Assembly (NCBI GenBank): GCA_033816765.1
Contig: CM066298.1
Span: 1,736,001-1,800,000 of the forward strand
Length of the DNA: 64,000 nucleotides
Origin: Nothopassalora personata
Lineage: Eukaryota > Ascomycota > Dothideomycetes > Mycosphaerellales > Mycosphaerellaceae
Direction of reading: 5' to 3'
Each line of letters starts with the position of its first letter. Positions within the stretch are counted from its first letter, which is position 1. The translations under genes were made by a program, and so were the position numbers. This document shows, in pieces, positions 52,838-64,000 of the stretch. A model generated the notes under the pieces. The model was not told where the DNA came from. It made no database searches and saw only the letters and a list, made by a program, of their open reading frames with translations.

Positions 52838-55800
52838 CGGCACCGTGTACTCGTCTCCGGATGTCATTGATGTCGATGAGGATGACAATGAGCGGCCCGC
52901 CAAACGAGCAAAGATCGGGAGTGGTCATGCAGCCAGCACTGGAAAGCGTGCGACTGTTATCCCCGATGGACAAGGCGCGGCGTATCGCGTAGTTCCTGGT
53001 TCCCCTCTACCAGAACTCCGCAAGCCAAGCGCGAGCGCAAACAGGAATCTGCCACAAAAGAGTCGCCAGACAGTCGTCGATCGCGTGGCACGGAGAGCGC
53101 GATACGCAGAGAAGGCGGACGATAATGGAGGCAGACCGCAGTGGGCACTGGAGCCACCTTTGATCGCTACACGGCAGCCTCAACCGAAAGATAAGGATGG
53201 AAATGTTGCCAAAGATAAGAAAGGCAAGGACTTGCCTCGAAAAGTGCTTGATTTCTCGCCATGGCATGGCCAGCATCCCGAAGACATCCTAAACGAGAAT
53301 GTCGTGAAGACTGGGTACTATGATAAGGCACCGGGCGTGAACTCCACAGAGTCAAACTCCGCGAAGCCTATGATTTGGCCGAATCTCAGCCAGAAGAACA
53401 ACATGGGGTTGCAGACGCTTTCGTATCTCTTCAGCTCGGTGATGGAGAAGCGACAGCAACAAGGCAAAGTCACCGCACCTCCGTCGTTCCGGCCTCCACC
53501 CCGCATCACAGTGCCAGATACAAAGCGAGAGGCATGGCTGCGCGACTTGGCCAACAACGAAGTCCCTGTACGGAAACAGAGTCGAGCAATACCACATGGC
53601 ATCAAAGGAAAGGCACTTATGGAACAGTGCTTGGCCAAGAATGTGCCCATTCCACGCGCAGTATGGCTGGCGAAGTGCGTCGGCGCGAACGAACTACGTC
53701 AATTCAGGCGTAAGGGTGTTAGTGGAACGGCGGCAGCGAGCAAAGAGAGTCAGTGGATTCGTGAGTGGACTGTGAGCATCGAACAGTTTCTCGAGGGCAT
53801 CGTAGCTATCTGCGGCCAGCCAGATTGGCAATCGAAGATGGACTACGCCGTGAAGATGGCCACGAGCTTCTACGCTGAACGGATTCTGGAGCGAGATCAT
53901 TACTTGGACTGGATCGTCTCGTCATTTGCTCAAGCAAAAATGGAGAGGCTCCCGATCTGGATCATCCTTGTGCAACTGTATTGGAAAGACATCACCAGCT
54001 TCGGCAGAAGAGGAAGGCAGCTTGCAGAAGCAATCTTGCAAAGGCTGCATCAGATTACAATGGAGAACTTACGAATCAACGACATACTCAGGAATCGGTT
54101 GAAGAAGCTTGTCGTTGTCATGGCAGTAACGAATAGAGGGTGCTTGATCCTGCCTAAGACGTGGGCGACTTACAAGTATCTTTTGACGCCAAAGACCTTA
54201 ACTTACCAGAGCGCCAGCCTTGACACACCAGCTCAGAATATCACCAAGCGGAACAACAGATTACTACTCTGCCCACCTCGCAACACATACTGCGCGCTTC
54301 TTGGCTTGTACGCGATCTTGGATACTGTTGGCTTCGACATTGATATCGAGAAACTCACTGCAATCTGCATGACGGCAGTGTCGAGCATCTACAAACTAGT
54401 GCCCGCTTTGATCAATTGGTCCGCCTCATTATATCGAACTGCGACACATCGGACTCATCTCACAGCGAGAATTATCGCTCACCTCAGCAGTCAGGGACAT
54501 GACACAGACGGCATCATCATGGACTTCCTGAAATCAGCAAAGACCGACTCATTACGCATTGAAGATGTCCACTATGTCATCGCGGAGCTTGTGCGCACTC
54601 ACTGCTTTTCTACCGGTCGATTCCTTCAATGGCTGATTACGAGCGGCGTAGTTTCCGGAGGAGCACAGGTGCCGTTGGCGACAGGACTTCTCGCCGCGAT
54701 GCCCATCGACGCGTTACCGCCGCATCTGGTCAACACTCGCCAGATGCTGATGAGGCGTATGGGACAATCGACTGATGAAAGCAACATCATGAATCGGCTT
54801 CTTGCCGGTCTGGACCTGTCTACCGGTCTCGTGCACGCGCAACCTGACGAATTGGTTGCTGGAATTGAAGCGTTGAGTGGCTCCGCCAAGCTTCAATTTG
54901 CACAGCTGATAATGTTTCGAGTCAGGACGCTGGCCAAGGATGGTCGGCTAAGTGTGCATTGCTTCTGCACATTGAGAGACATACTGCAACGATGCAGTGA
55001 TCTCGTCGCTTTGGCCGATTTGACCCAAGCCGCTCTGAACACGAGTGATACGGCATTACTCGCCACTGTGTCGGATACTGTGAGCATGCATGCGATGACA
55101 CTAGCGGCTCTCGGTCGTCTTCAAGAAGTGCTGGAAGGCCTTGTGGAGCAGTATCGGAACCTGAGGTCTCAGCAGCCACTTGACCGGAGTTTCATCTTGG
55201 CACTAGTCTGTCTGACCCGACGCTTCCCTGAGAGAGCATCGTTCGTCAAGCTGTTGGAAGCCGACTTGACGATCTGCGATCAGCGAATCTCCTTGCCGGT
55301 CTGTTCGCCGGCGTCTGACAACTTGGTATGCATGCAGGCCTCGAATCTCGATTCGGACAGCGGCATTGATGCCGTTTTTGCAAGTGGCAACACTATGGAC
55401 GAGCAGCTCATGCATCGGGTGTTCACACGAATTGCAAAATGCGCTGGTTCTCCTGGTGTTGCGACTATTCAAAGTCCCAGCAAGGTATGCTCCTGGCTAA
55501 ATCAGCTCCGAGCGGTCGATGTTGGGAACTTTGAGATTCTGGCAAAGAACTACATACGGGCATGTCTGAGGAACGCTGGCGACAACATCGCACCGGTGAA
55601 AGTAGTCTGGGCGCTTGTTGCAAGTGGCTGTGTTCAGCTTGACACCGTCGCTGACCTGGCCCTTCAGGCGAAAATGTCGTCTGCCGCCAGCATTGCTATC
55701 CGGCTGATCGTGTCGAAGACCTTCAGGAACGAGAATCTTCACCCAGCCGAGCACTATCGGTATGAAGTGTTGCAGGCACGATTCATCGCAGAGCGCGCAG

Positions 55801-57056
55801 ACAAGGTGGTGCCACTCGCTGCCGGTGCCGCCGAGGATCCGAAGTGCCCAGTGGACGATCCTGGACTGGTCAACCTGGTGCTAGACTACGCGCTCAGCTC
55901 CTACGATCTTGCCGTGAGCACCTTCAGCAAGGTTCCGCTGTCGCAGATTTACCTGTCTAACTGTGGCAGAATGACGCAGAACATCTTTGGCTTGTCACAT
56001 GTCGTGGGAGAACAGAACGCGAACATGGCTGCCAAGTCGATCATTGAGCTGGCGGATCCTCTTTCAATCGTACAGTGCTCAGCTCTGTTGACATTCTGCA
56101 CCAAGGTCGGGACATTCAAGACTGAGGAGGGCAGTGCTGCCTTGCAACTGGCTATAGTCGGGGCCATCAGGGACGGATGCGAGGTCTGGCCGCAGCTTCT
56201 CGAAAGCGCGGGACAAGAGACCATCAAGGGCATCTACCAATGGGCGAAGGAACAAGTGCTGAACAGCGTGTTGCGGTTCGACGAGGCCACGTGGATGGAC
56301 AACGACGAGATGCAGAAGACTCTTCAGGTCCTCAACGTCGCCCACAACGCTGCAAAGGACGAAGATAGCGGACTGGTCATCTCTGGTATCACCGAGAAGC
56401 TTCGATGCCTCGACGGCGAGCTTTCAATGCAGTGCGGCAAGGCGGCTCACGACGGCAAGCGGAATTTGCAGTCCCTGGACATACTGTTGCATCTGGCAGT
56501 ACTGTACGCAACAAGCTCCAGTGCTCCTAATGACTCTGTGCAGCAGAGTCGTTGCAACCTGCTCGCGTTGCTTTGCAGTCTTCTCGTCAGTCCGCAGCTA
56601 CAAAGCCACCAGGAGAAGCTCGAGTACATTCACGACGTTGCTTCTACAATCGCCGACAACCTACCAGAGCAAGCTTTGGCAGGGCTGGCCAAAAACTTCA
56701 TCGCCGGCAGCGCCCGCGATCCTCGTCTCGCTTCGATTCTGGGCAATGCGCAGTCTCCCGATATCTGGCTGGCGCTGGTCTCGTACCTCCAGCCACAGCC
56801 GCAAGGCTCGCAGCAGCAGAGAGTGCTCATGAAGCAGGCACAAGCCCACGGACAAGCCGGAAGGGTACCGCAATCGCTCATCCAGCAACAGCAGCAAACA
56901 GGCTTGTTGAAGATGCCAGTAAAACAAGAGGACCGACCCACAAGGTCGGTCCCCTTCCCACTGCGCAGCTGGGAGATCATCCCTGATGCTGCGGTATCGA
57001 TGGGAGAGAACGATACAAGTCTGAGTTTGAGTCTGTTCGGGGCCAGGAAGTGTTGA
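52593..57056 (+). CDS. MED12: Mediator complex subunit 12
   Basis: 1,487 aa in one exon. Med12 (Srb8) is part of the CDK8 kinase module that represses or tunes RNA polymerase II transcription in the nucleus. The N-terminal 250 residues are disordered and include an Asn13 run and a possible SUMO-interaction-like VIDVDEDD. The Med12 signature lies at about residues 205-365 (KVLDFSPWHGQHPEDILNE, GYYDKAP, then IPHGIKGKALMEQCLAKNVP and PRAVWLAKCVGANELRQFRR). The remainder is helical repeat-like, and the C-terminus has a Gln-rich stretch (IQQQQQTGLL). Fungal orthologues are of similar length. No RIP damage. Confidence 0.93.
52800..52838 (+). repeat. (AAC)13 microsatellite coding for Asn13
   Basis: Thirteen uninterrupted AAC units inside the disordered N-terminus of MED12, ending just before GGCACCG. 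A pure repeat is likely length-variable between strains. Confidence 0.97.
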
Positions 57057-57948
57057 GAAGACACGTTTCTGCAGGGAGTCTTGGATATGTATAAGGTTTC
57101 ATATGTGGTTTGCGCAGGGTGTTTCGGGTTTAAATGGGCATTTTACTAGGTGATATATGGGTAACGACCGATGAGACCTGGATTGCATATGCTGGAGTTC
57201 ATCAGTACTGGCGTTTGACTAATTTCTTCATGACGAGATGATGGTGTATCGTTAGTGGTATAGTGAGTAAACACCAGAGACCGGAGGCATTTAGGCATGG
57301 GCCATAGACTATTATGTATTGAGACGTGATGGTATGAGACGACTTCTTTTATCCGTCGACTCGGTGATCCGGTTGTCAGGGCATGGAAAGACATGCAAGC
57401 CCTGTCACCCATCACCTCGACGGCAGACGACTGGACGCAGTCACTGTTCGTCGATTATCCACACTCTACATTGACCGGTGCAACGATTCGAGCACAGAAA
57501 CCGTTATCAATGGAGCGATAAGCCGGTTCGAGATTCTTCAAATTATGAGTATAGAGCTCACGAAGATTATGAAGTGTTCGAGACGATGCTGATCTCGCTG
57601 TCGTCGTCCCAGGTATTGTTCGCGCACAAGACCTCAACACTAGATGACTAAAGAAGAGACACGTGACACCGCGATAATGCCGAAACAGCCGTGCTATCTC
57701 TGTTCCTGACAAACCCCCGGCTCTATCCTGCTCGAAGGATCATGTCGTGACCAAACAAGAGTCACCGTAGGAAGACATGTGCGGCGCCTAGTGAGTGGTA
57801 TCCGCTGCTCTCTCCTACATGTACAGCCGCCTTTGTGTGCCTGTGCCGTATCAGTCGAAGAGGTTTGTTGTTCAGCTCGCTTTCGCCTCACGCGGTTCTT
57901 GCTTCCATTTTTCACTACTGTATCACAACATCGCAGGTTCTAGAGAGC
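57057..57948. other. Intergenic region between MED12 and the membrane protein gene
   Basis: 890 bases with no gene. An AG-type acceptor (TCGCAG at 57931-57936) just before the next ATG suggests a leader intron of the downstream gene. Confidence 0.4.
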
Positions 57949-59253
57949 ATGGCGTCGAATACACTGGACCACAAGCGAGCAGCTGTAGCAGTACCCATAT
58001 CTCCAGCTGCCAGCTACAGGGACGACCCAGACGTGGTATCGATGCACACGACCAGAAGCGATTACGAATATGACGATGCGCCCGGACTGGACGATGTGCC
58101 GCAACTTCCCTCGTACGATGAAAGCGCGGAGACCGTTCCAGGAGCAGGGTTCTCGAATGATGAGTCTTCTTCCCAGCCAGCTGATGAGTACCAAGTCATC
58201 ACTGCTCCGAAGACGAATCGACCACGGGGCACCAAGCACACACATTCGCCGCACAAGGCGGTAGGCTCAGAGACGAGTATTCGTATGGACGAGCGCCTGC
58301 TTGAGTCGAAAGAGCTGTACGACTACGTGCAGAACTACCTGAGAATGATTCCGCCTCGCCCGTCGGTACGGATTCAAGGCTGGCACTGGCAGAAGACGAT
58401 GAAGAAGGACAAGAAAGATACAGAACGAGTGTACGACTTCGACATCGTCCTGAACATGCAAGCTCTGCTTCCCTCAAGCCGCGACAAAGGCTGGTTCGTA
58501 GCTTACACTGCGGACAATAGCGACAGGGTCTATCGCGGCAGCTTCCGAAAGACGCGAGCACCCGGCTACAAGCAACACATCGAAGTCGGCGAAGAAGGGA
58601 CTCCAGATCTGCAGGATTGGTGTCAGTCGTTCGCAGAGTGCAAGTCCGCGCTGAAGATCTTCCGCGTGTCGCGCAGTATCGTTGGCATGAACACCGCTGT
58701 GATCAAGGAAGAGTTGGAACCTCTCATCAGGTCTACGCACTATCGCGGGCACATCGACATTACCTTCCCAATCGCAGACAAGAATGTGGATATCTATAGC
58801 CCACACTGGATCAACAGCGTGCGTCTCTCTTGGGTCCGCTGGATCTTCTACCTCACCTTCCTCTGGATTTTCACGTGGCCTGTGCTCTTCTTGATGACCA
58901 AGCGCTGGGATGTGTATAATGTGCAATGGTCCTACTCGAAGGTCTTCACGATCGACGCGGAAGGGAGGCGGGAGAAGCGATTTGCTGTCATGAGTGAAAG
59001 ATCTTGGCTGAACAGGCATGCCGATCTCATTCGAAGCTTGGTGCTGGATAAGTTTCATGGCGATGGAACTGATATGCCTGTGCATGTTGATGCTGATGCT
59101 TCGGTAAGGAGGGCGAATGGGCAGATGCTGCGGATGGGGAACGGAATCGTTGATGCTGCTGTGAGTTTCATGCACAATGGCATTGGCGTGTGGAATGCCA
59201 TGAATGGGAGAGCTCAGAGTGGTGGGTGGGGAGCGGATGAGTCGGGATGCTGA
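57949..59253 (+). CDS. Conserved fungal single-pass membrane protein of unknown function
   Basis: 434 aa from the ATG at 57949 (GCATGGCG context); the frame extends 38 codons upstream, but that part looks like leader. The N-terminal 110 residues are acidic and disordered (YDDAPGLDDVPQLPSYDES). A folded region follows at about 120-290 (ELYDYVQNYLRMIPPRPSVR, IQGWHWQK, GHIDITFPI). A hydrophobic helix lies at about 297-318 (WIFYLTFLWIFTWPVLFLM), then a basic region and a Gly-rich tail. The composition looks like the uncharacterised fungal membrane proteins common in Pezizomycotina. I assign no function. Only one clear membrane segment is seen. Confidence 0.75.
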   Translation: MASNTLDHKRAAVAVPISPAASYRDDPDVVSMHTTRSDYEYDDAPGLDDVPQLPSYDESAETVPGAGFSNDESSSQPADEYQVITAPKTNRPRGTKHTHSPHKAVGSETSIRMDERLLESKELYDYVQNYLRMIPPRPSVRIQGWHWQKTMKKDKKDTERVYDFDIVLNMQALLPSSRDKGWFVAYTADNSDRVYRGSFRKTRAPGYKQHIEVGEEGTPDLQDWCQSFAECKSALKIFRVSRSIVGMNTAVIKEELEPLIRSTHYRGHIDITFPIADKNVDIYSPHWINSVRLSWVRWIFYLTFLWIFTWPVLFLMTKRWDVYNVQWSYSKVFTIDAEGRREKRFAVMSERSWLNRHADLIRSLVLDKFHGDGTDMPVHVDADASVRRANGQMLRMGNGIVDAAVSFMHNGIGVWNAMNGRAQSGGWGADESGC

Positions 59254-59688
59254 AGTCGATTTTCGACATCAGGACGGCGACGTGGACGGGCGAGGAGCAT
59301 TACGGTATGCTGTTCCAGGTCCTCGGGTTGGGATTACAAGCCACGCGCGTTGATTTCGGGGGGAGATTTGAGTAAGTATTATAAGGGGAAGAGTGAGAGG
59401 GTGATGGATTTCATGAGAGCGTGAGTTGCATGGGCACTGTATAGCACAGCTGGGGCACAGTGACTGCATGGAATATGTACATGAACATGTCTACCATCTC
59501 AAAACATGTGTAATATTTCTCGGCGATATGCTTCAGTAAATCCGGACCCACTTTTCCTTATCCTTCCTCGGCACAGCTCCACCTTCGAGCAGCTATCACC
59601 AAACATCTCGGCGGTCTGCATTGCTCTGTTATCTTTTCCTTCAGCACTTCTTGGGATCGGAATTGGGATCTGCCGAGGCGTTATCATC

Positions 59689-62107
59689 ATGTCTGCTTCT
59701 CGTGACGCCCTCTCTCCCGCTGCGTCGTGGCAGACGGAAACGGATGATGACGACATGGACTTTGAGGTGCGTGGGAGACAGCCTGACAGCGGAAGATGAT
59801 ATGAGCCTGGTGTTTCGCTGGGAGTTTGCCCCGGTACTTCGGATACTGATATACTGTGAAGCTCGCCAGCGACGAAGTCACACCTTCCATAGATGATGGC
59901 CAAGAAGAGGGCGAAGGCGAAGGAACGACACTCTACTACGATGCCGAGGAAGGGACGCTAAGAGATGCCGATGGGGATGAGGTCAGATTCGAAGTCGGCG
60001 ACTCAGAAGAGCCAGACGATCAAGAGGAGAATGAGGAGGAAGACGAACAAGGAGACGGCAGCCAGACACCGCAGCAGGAAGATCAATCACAAGCCAGAGC
60101 ACAAACAATCACAAGTACGTCCCTCGCCACCACAACTCCCCGCAGACCCAGTCGTCTGAGCCGAATCAGTTCCGCGACGCAAAGACGCGTGAGTCTACCC
60201 TGTTTGGCAGAACATACGCGCTGATATTCTTCTGCTACATTGTAGTAACCCAGCAGCAGCTTATGCAATTCCTCTCGCATGCGGGACTACAAGGCATTCT
60301 CACCAACGGTGGCATTGCGACACGATCGCAGATGCGAAGGGCGCGAGTACAGCTTGATGAACAGGATGACGAGGATGAGCAAGAGTATCTGGGATATGGA
60401 GTCCGACGATCGACACGAAGACGACGAGTTCCTGCTGGAGACCGATATCCACCGATTCCGAACCCAGAAGGAAAGAAGTTGATGGACAGTGGGCAGTTTG
60501 GGTCGAATGATCGGTGTCAACATACTGCTTGTGGAGTTCCCTTCTCGAACGATACGCTCAGGAAGCGGAAGAAGCTCGCGCGGAGGATGTTCGATCGTGA
60601 GATTGGTGTCGAGAACCGAGGGCGAGCTCGTGCACTCAGTGGTCTCGCATCGCAGGAGCTGATCCCTGGAAGTAAGGCGGACCTCATCATCAACCTCAAT
60701 GCGCGCTGTTATTCTGGACAGTTCTCGGACGACGGAAGCTTCTTCTTCGCCTGCGGACAGGACTTCATGGTGCGGATGTACGACACGAGTAATCCTTACG
60801 ACTGGAAGTACTACAAGACGGTACACTACTTTGGTGGGCAGTGGACGATCACAGACGCATCTTTATCACCCGACAACAAGCTGTTGGCGTACAGCAGCAT
60901 CAGGAGTCAAGTATGTCTAGCGCGAACAGAACAGGGCGATCAGTCCGAACCGCAACACCTGGACTTCAGCGACATGGGTCGAGGCGGACTTGGAGCAATG
61001 GGCGGAGGTGGCTGGGGACGAAGTCGAGGCCACTTCGGCATCTGGTCGCTTCGCTTCTCCGGTGATGGTCAAGAAATCGTGGCCGGTACTTCGGATCAGT
61101 CGGTCTATGTGTACGACATTGAGACCAAGAGAAGTATCTTGCGGATCCCTGGACATACCGATGATGTGAATGCTGTGTGTTTCGGTGATAAGATGTCACC
61201 GCATATCCTCTACTCTGGCTCTGATGACACCACGCTCAAGGTCTGGGATCGAAGATCGCTGGCCAGCATGAGACCAGCCGGTATGTTTCTAGGACACACC
61301 GAAGGTCTGACCTACATCGACAGCAAAGGCGATGGACGATACGTAATCTCGAATGCCAAGGACCAGACCTGCAAGCTCTGGGATCTGCGAAAGATGATTT
61401 CCACCGACGAGGGCGAACGCATCAACCCTCAAGACTATACCACAAATTTCGATTACCGCTTCTCCCCCTACGACACTGATGATCACACACCTCACCCAAA
61501 GGACTGCTCCCTCGTCACATTCCGTGGCCACCGCGTCCTCAAAACTCTAATTCGTTGCCACTTCTCACCACCCGGCTCGACGTACGGACGTTACATCTAT
61601 TCCGGCTCCCACGACGGCAAAATCTACGTCTGGAACCTCGACGGCACCCAAGCCGGCGCTCCCATCAACGTGCTAGCCGCCACGATGAATTCTCGTCCTG
61701 TCGATGACGAACAGTATGTAGATCGCTACGACTACTACGGCCGTGGAGGCGTTTGGAAGACGATTGTCCGGGACTGCTCGTGGCATCCTTCCGCACCTGT
61801 CATTGCGGCAACGAGCTGGAATGGATGGGACCATGGGTTAGGGACGTGTACAGTCCATAGCTGGAACGACGGAATGGAGACTGATGAAGTGGGCCAGCCG
61901 GACGATGAGGCGTGCAAGAGTGGAGCAGCGTATGCCCGAGCAGCAAGTCTGGGAGCTAGTCCGATGGGGGCACGGGTTACGCCGCATTTGCAGCATGATC
62001 AGAGGTATTATGGGCAGAACAATAATAATGCGACGCAGACGAACAGGAGGACGAGGTTGAGAGATAGAATAGGACTTGGGGCTTTGTGGGGAGGAGATGA
62101 TGAATGA
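59689..62107 (+). CDS. DCAF11: DCAF11/WDR23-like WD40 protein, CUL4-DDB1 substrate receptor
   Basis: Three exons: 59689-59766, 59862-60188 and 60254-62107, 752 aa. Intron 1 has GTGCGT and AAG; intron 2 has GTGAGT, a CTGAT branch and CCCAG, and the acceptor after TAACCCAG is the only one nearby that keeps the frame. The N-terminus is acidic, followed by VRRSTRRRRVP. WD40 repeats start near residue 270 (NARCYSGQFSDDGSFFFACG) and include LKVWDRRSL and CKLWDLRKM, two WDxR (DWD) boxes that bind DDB1. Family members select targets for CUL4 ubiquitin ligase; animal WDR23 controls Nrf2/SKN-1. Translation stops at TGA 62105-62107, but an acidic frame continues past it. Confidence 0.88.
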
Positions 62108-62278
62108 CTCACCGATGAAGGAGAGGATGGGGAGGAGTTTGATGAGGCGCAGTATGATGATATGAGTGATGAGGAGGAAGAAGAAGAGGAAGAGGGTGCA
62201 GACGATGATTTGGAGGGCATTGAGTTTGTGGATGAGGATGCGAATAGTAGTGAGGGGAATAGAAATGGGTCAGAATGA
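62108..62278 (+). other. In-frame acidic extension after the DCAF11 stop codon
   Basis: 56 codons in the same frame after TGA-CTC, closing at TGA 62276-62278. The translation is strongly Asp/Glu-rich (EFDEAQYDDMSDEEEEEEEE, then LEGIEFVDED), as expected for a real protein tail and not for random 3' UTR. Three explanations fit: stop readthrough (TGA followed by C is the leakiest context), a recent stop mutation, or a small intron spanning the stop. Confidence 0.5.
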
Positions 62279-64000
62279 TGGAACCAGGAGGGAAACATGT
62301 GTATACTTTGCGGCTGATAAGCTGCGTCACGGCCGCGAGACAAATGTATATGTACGACAGAGTCATGAGGGCGTTTTGCATCGACTTGTGGATAGGGGGT
62401 GAGAGCCATGGTGTATAGGAGCATTAGATCTGGGACGCTCACGCTATGAACCTCAGATTTGGTTGCTTCATCCTCTCTCATAATTAACACATGCTCCTTC
62501 CACCAAAGGTATATGACCTCCTTAGAATTTCACATACATCCGAAGAAAATTCCCATAAAACTCAACGGCACGGCAGTCGAGTCGAGTCGAGTCGAGCGAG
62601 TCCTGTGACGATTCCATTGCGCTTCTCTGCTGGTCCGGCTGGCTTTTACATTCAGCATTTACAGCGCTGCAAATCGCACGCCGTACGCGCAGGCATCGCC
62701 GTTGAGACCAAGTGAAATGGAAATCTTGCCACATTTTGGAATGGGTTTTGCATTTTTGCGGAGCTGCTTATCTTATGCACTGAAGCTCGAAGGGATAGAT
62801 GCAACATGGTTATCGTCGAGCTGCGGGCGATTCTGTACGGATTTGCTTTGATGTCGCTGGTGGGGGAGACGTTTTGAGGGTGCGACTCTCTTCCCCCCCC
62901 CCCCCCCCCCCCGGGCGGTGATGGTAGCGGTGAGGTTAGGTGGTAATCTCAAGGAGGAGGGCTCGGCCATCTGATGATTGGTATCCCCGATCCAAAAGGT
63001 ATATATGTCAGTCGTACTACAGTGTAGGGTATGCGTGGTCAAGATTAAGTGTGAGGTCTCATGTGCAGCTTGTGCTATTGGCTTCGTCAGAGCTGTGAGT
63101 TGTGGTCAATCAGTGGGTTGAGATCATTCGTTTTTGCTCTGGGACTGCCTCCCAGCGTTCGCTGTGCAAGAAGATGATCCCTTCGCGTTGGGATGTCTGT
63201 GTGCATGCATCATAGGTTGCTTATGCATTTACACAACAGATGTCGCTAAGGATTTTGCATCTTCGCCACAAAGATCTAGGACCTATGTAGATCAGCAGAA
63301 TGTACGTTTCGGAACCAGGCGTCTTTACATCAATGGTAATACCACCTGTCAGACGTGTTGGCAAGACGTGCATGCATGGTTCGCGACGACAGCTTTGCGT
63401 CTCATGGCCAGCCCTTTCGAGGCTAGCATGGCACGCCTTTCGATGGGCATCGTTGAGCTGGTGGTGATCGTTTTGCTTGCGAGATACCTTCAAGCGCATC
63501 AGATGCTGAGTTCAATCGGCTGTGTTTGTCTCCTCTGCGGTGCATTTGGTTGCCAGTACTTCTAAACATGTAGGATTTGTCCACGGATGAGCTTTGCCGC
63601 GAAGGTCATCAATGATCTGCAAAGAGGAAGCAGATTTTCGAGATTCTGGCAACACAGTGCAATCAAAGTATCCATAATGTGGTGCCATATCAAATGTCGT
63701 TGTGTTTGGTGATCTTTTTGCTCTCTTCCTTGATTACAGGATCTTGGGCCAGCGCTCCCGGTGGTTAATGATATGAGCTTCAGCACTCTGCTATGCTCGA
63801 CGGTGCTTGCTGGCTCGATGGAGTGCCTGTTAGTCGTCAGAAGCGCGTGGTACTCCCATGATTTCAACACTCAGCAATCATTCGTTAACCTGTACGACGG
63901 CAAGCGTCTAGGCGCTTAGGCCAATGTTCACTGTTCTTTTCGCTCTCCTCTTTCACCTAAAAACGTGCCGCTTATTTCGCGTCTGGAAATATTACCACAG
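62279..64000. other. Right-end region without a convincing gene
   Basis: No domain-bearing frame. A 143-codon plus frame at 63134-63565 is Cys-rich and hydrophobic but shows no start context, splice structure or family resemblance. A short GTCGA repeat lies at about 62577-62600 and a poly-C run at 62893-62912. Confidence 0.45.
62893..62912 (+). repeat. Poly-C homopolymer, 20 bases
   Basis: Twenty C in a row after TCTCTT and before GGGCGG. The length is likely unreliable in sequencing and variable between strains. Confidence 0.95.

Noticed and set aside
52658..52992. Poly-Thr, poly-Val and poly-Leu frames overlapping the start of MED12
   Set aside because: Shadow frames of the AAC repeat in the MED12 coding sequence.
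57520..57545. B-box-like GGTTCGAGATTC
   Set aside because: No matching A box or acceptor stem nearby.
63134..63565. 143-codon Cys-rich ORF as a gene
   Set aside because: No family resemblance, no supporting start context or splice structure; kept only as a note for the region.

Overview
This looks like nuclear DNA of a filamentous ascomycete (Pezizomycotina). The grounds are short GT-AG introns, a Mediator Med12, an ASH1-type SET protein, an eL37 ribosomal protein gene, and a transposon island damaged by repeat-induced point mutation (RIP). In the island CpA and TpG are scarce, TpA is abundant and CpG survives, so Gln and Trp codons became stops. A Dothideomycete (Mycosphaerellales-like) host is my inference and is not proved by the sequence.

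Bases 1 to about 35,900 are a nested stack of LTR retrotransposons, resolved here from LTR ends and 5-bp target duplications. Gypsy element C (1-3259) and copia remnants (3260-5216) form the left edge. Gypsy B spans 6311-34674 on the minus strand (duplication CGTAG). Inside B are two insertions: a short intact gag-only element G (10005-12503, TAGAG) and gypsy A (12791-31627, TTAGT). Inside A are an intact 6.6-kb chromovirus F on the minus strand (14261-20885, AGGAT) and a RIP-damaged gypsy E that lacks reverse transcriptase (24450-29749). A solo LTR (4263-4578, CTAGA) sits in the copia remnant. C, B, A and E are RIP-degraded. G, F and the solo LTR are clean, and the LTR pairs of G and F look identical, so they arrived recently in already mutated DNA.

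The most interesting pattern is an accessory gene carried antisense to gag-pol, between the end of pol (or gag) and the 3' LTR. I find it in five elements (C, B, A, G, F). It encodes a small protein with a Cys-x2-Cys-x6-Cys cluster followed by a charged coiled coil. In F it has two introns in the antisense direction, and G has lost pol but kept both gag and this gene. F, G, E and A also show self-priming signatures, meaning a primer site next to the 5' LTR that is complementary to the LTR itself. F has a GGGAAAA slippery heptamer joining gag to pol. C and A carry tRNA-like modules between pol and the antisense gene.

Bases 35,900-64,000 are ordinary gene-bearing DNA. In order they hold a broken SGNH/GDSL hydrolase (one frameshift and one RIP-type stop), RPL37 (eL37, minus), an FSH1-type serine hydrolase (plus), a PHD-finger protein (minus), an ASH1-like SET methyltransferase (minus), an Asterix-family membrane protein with five exons (minus), MED12 (plus), a fungal single-pass membrane protein (plus), and a DCAF11/WDR23-like WD40 protein (plus) with a possible stop-codon readthrough tail. 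Long intergenic stretches (40.7-43.8, 47.1-50.7 and 62.3-64 kb) show no convincing gene.
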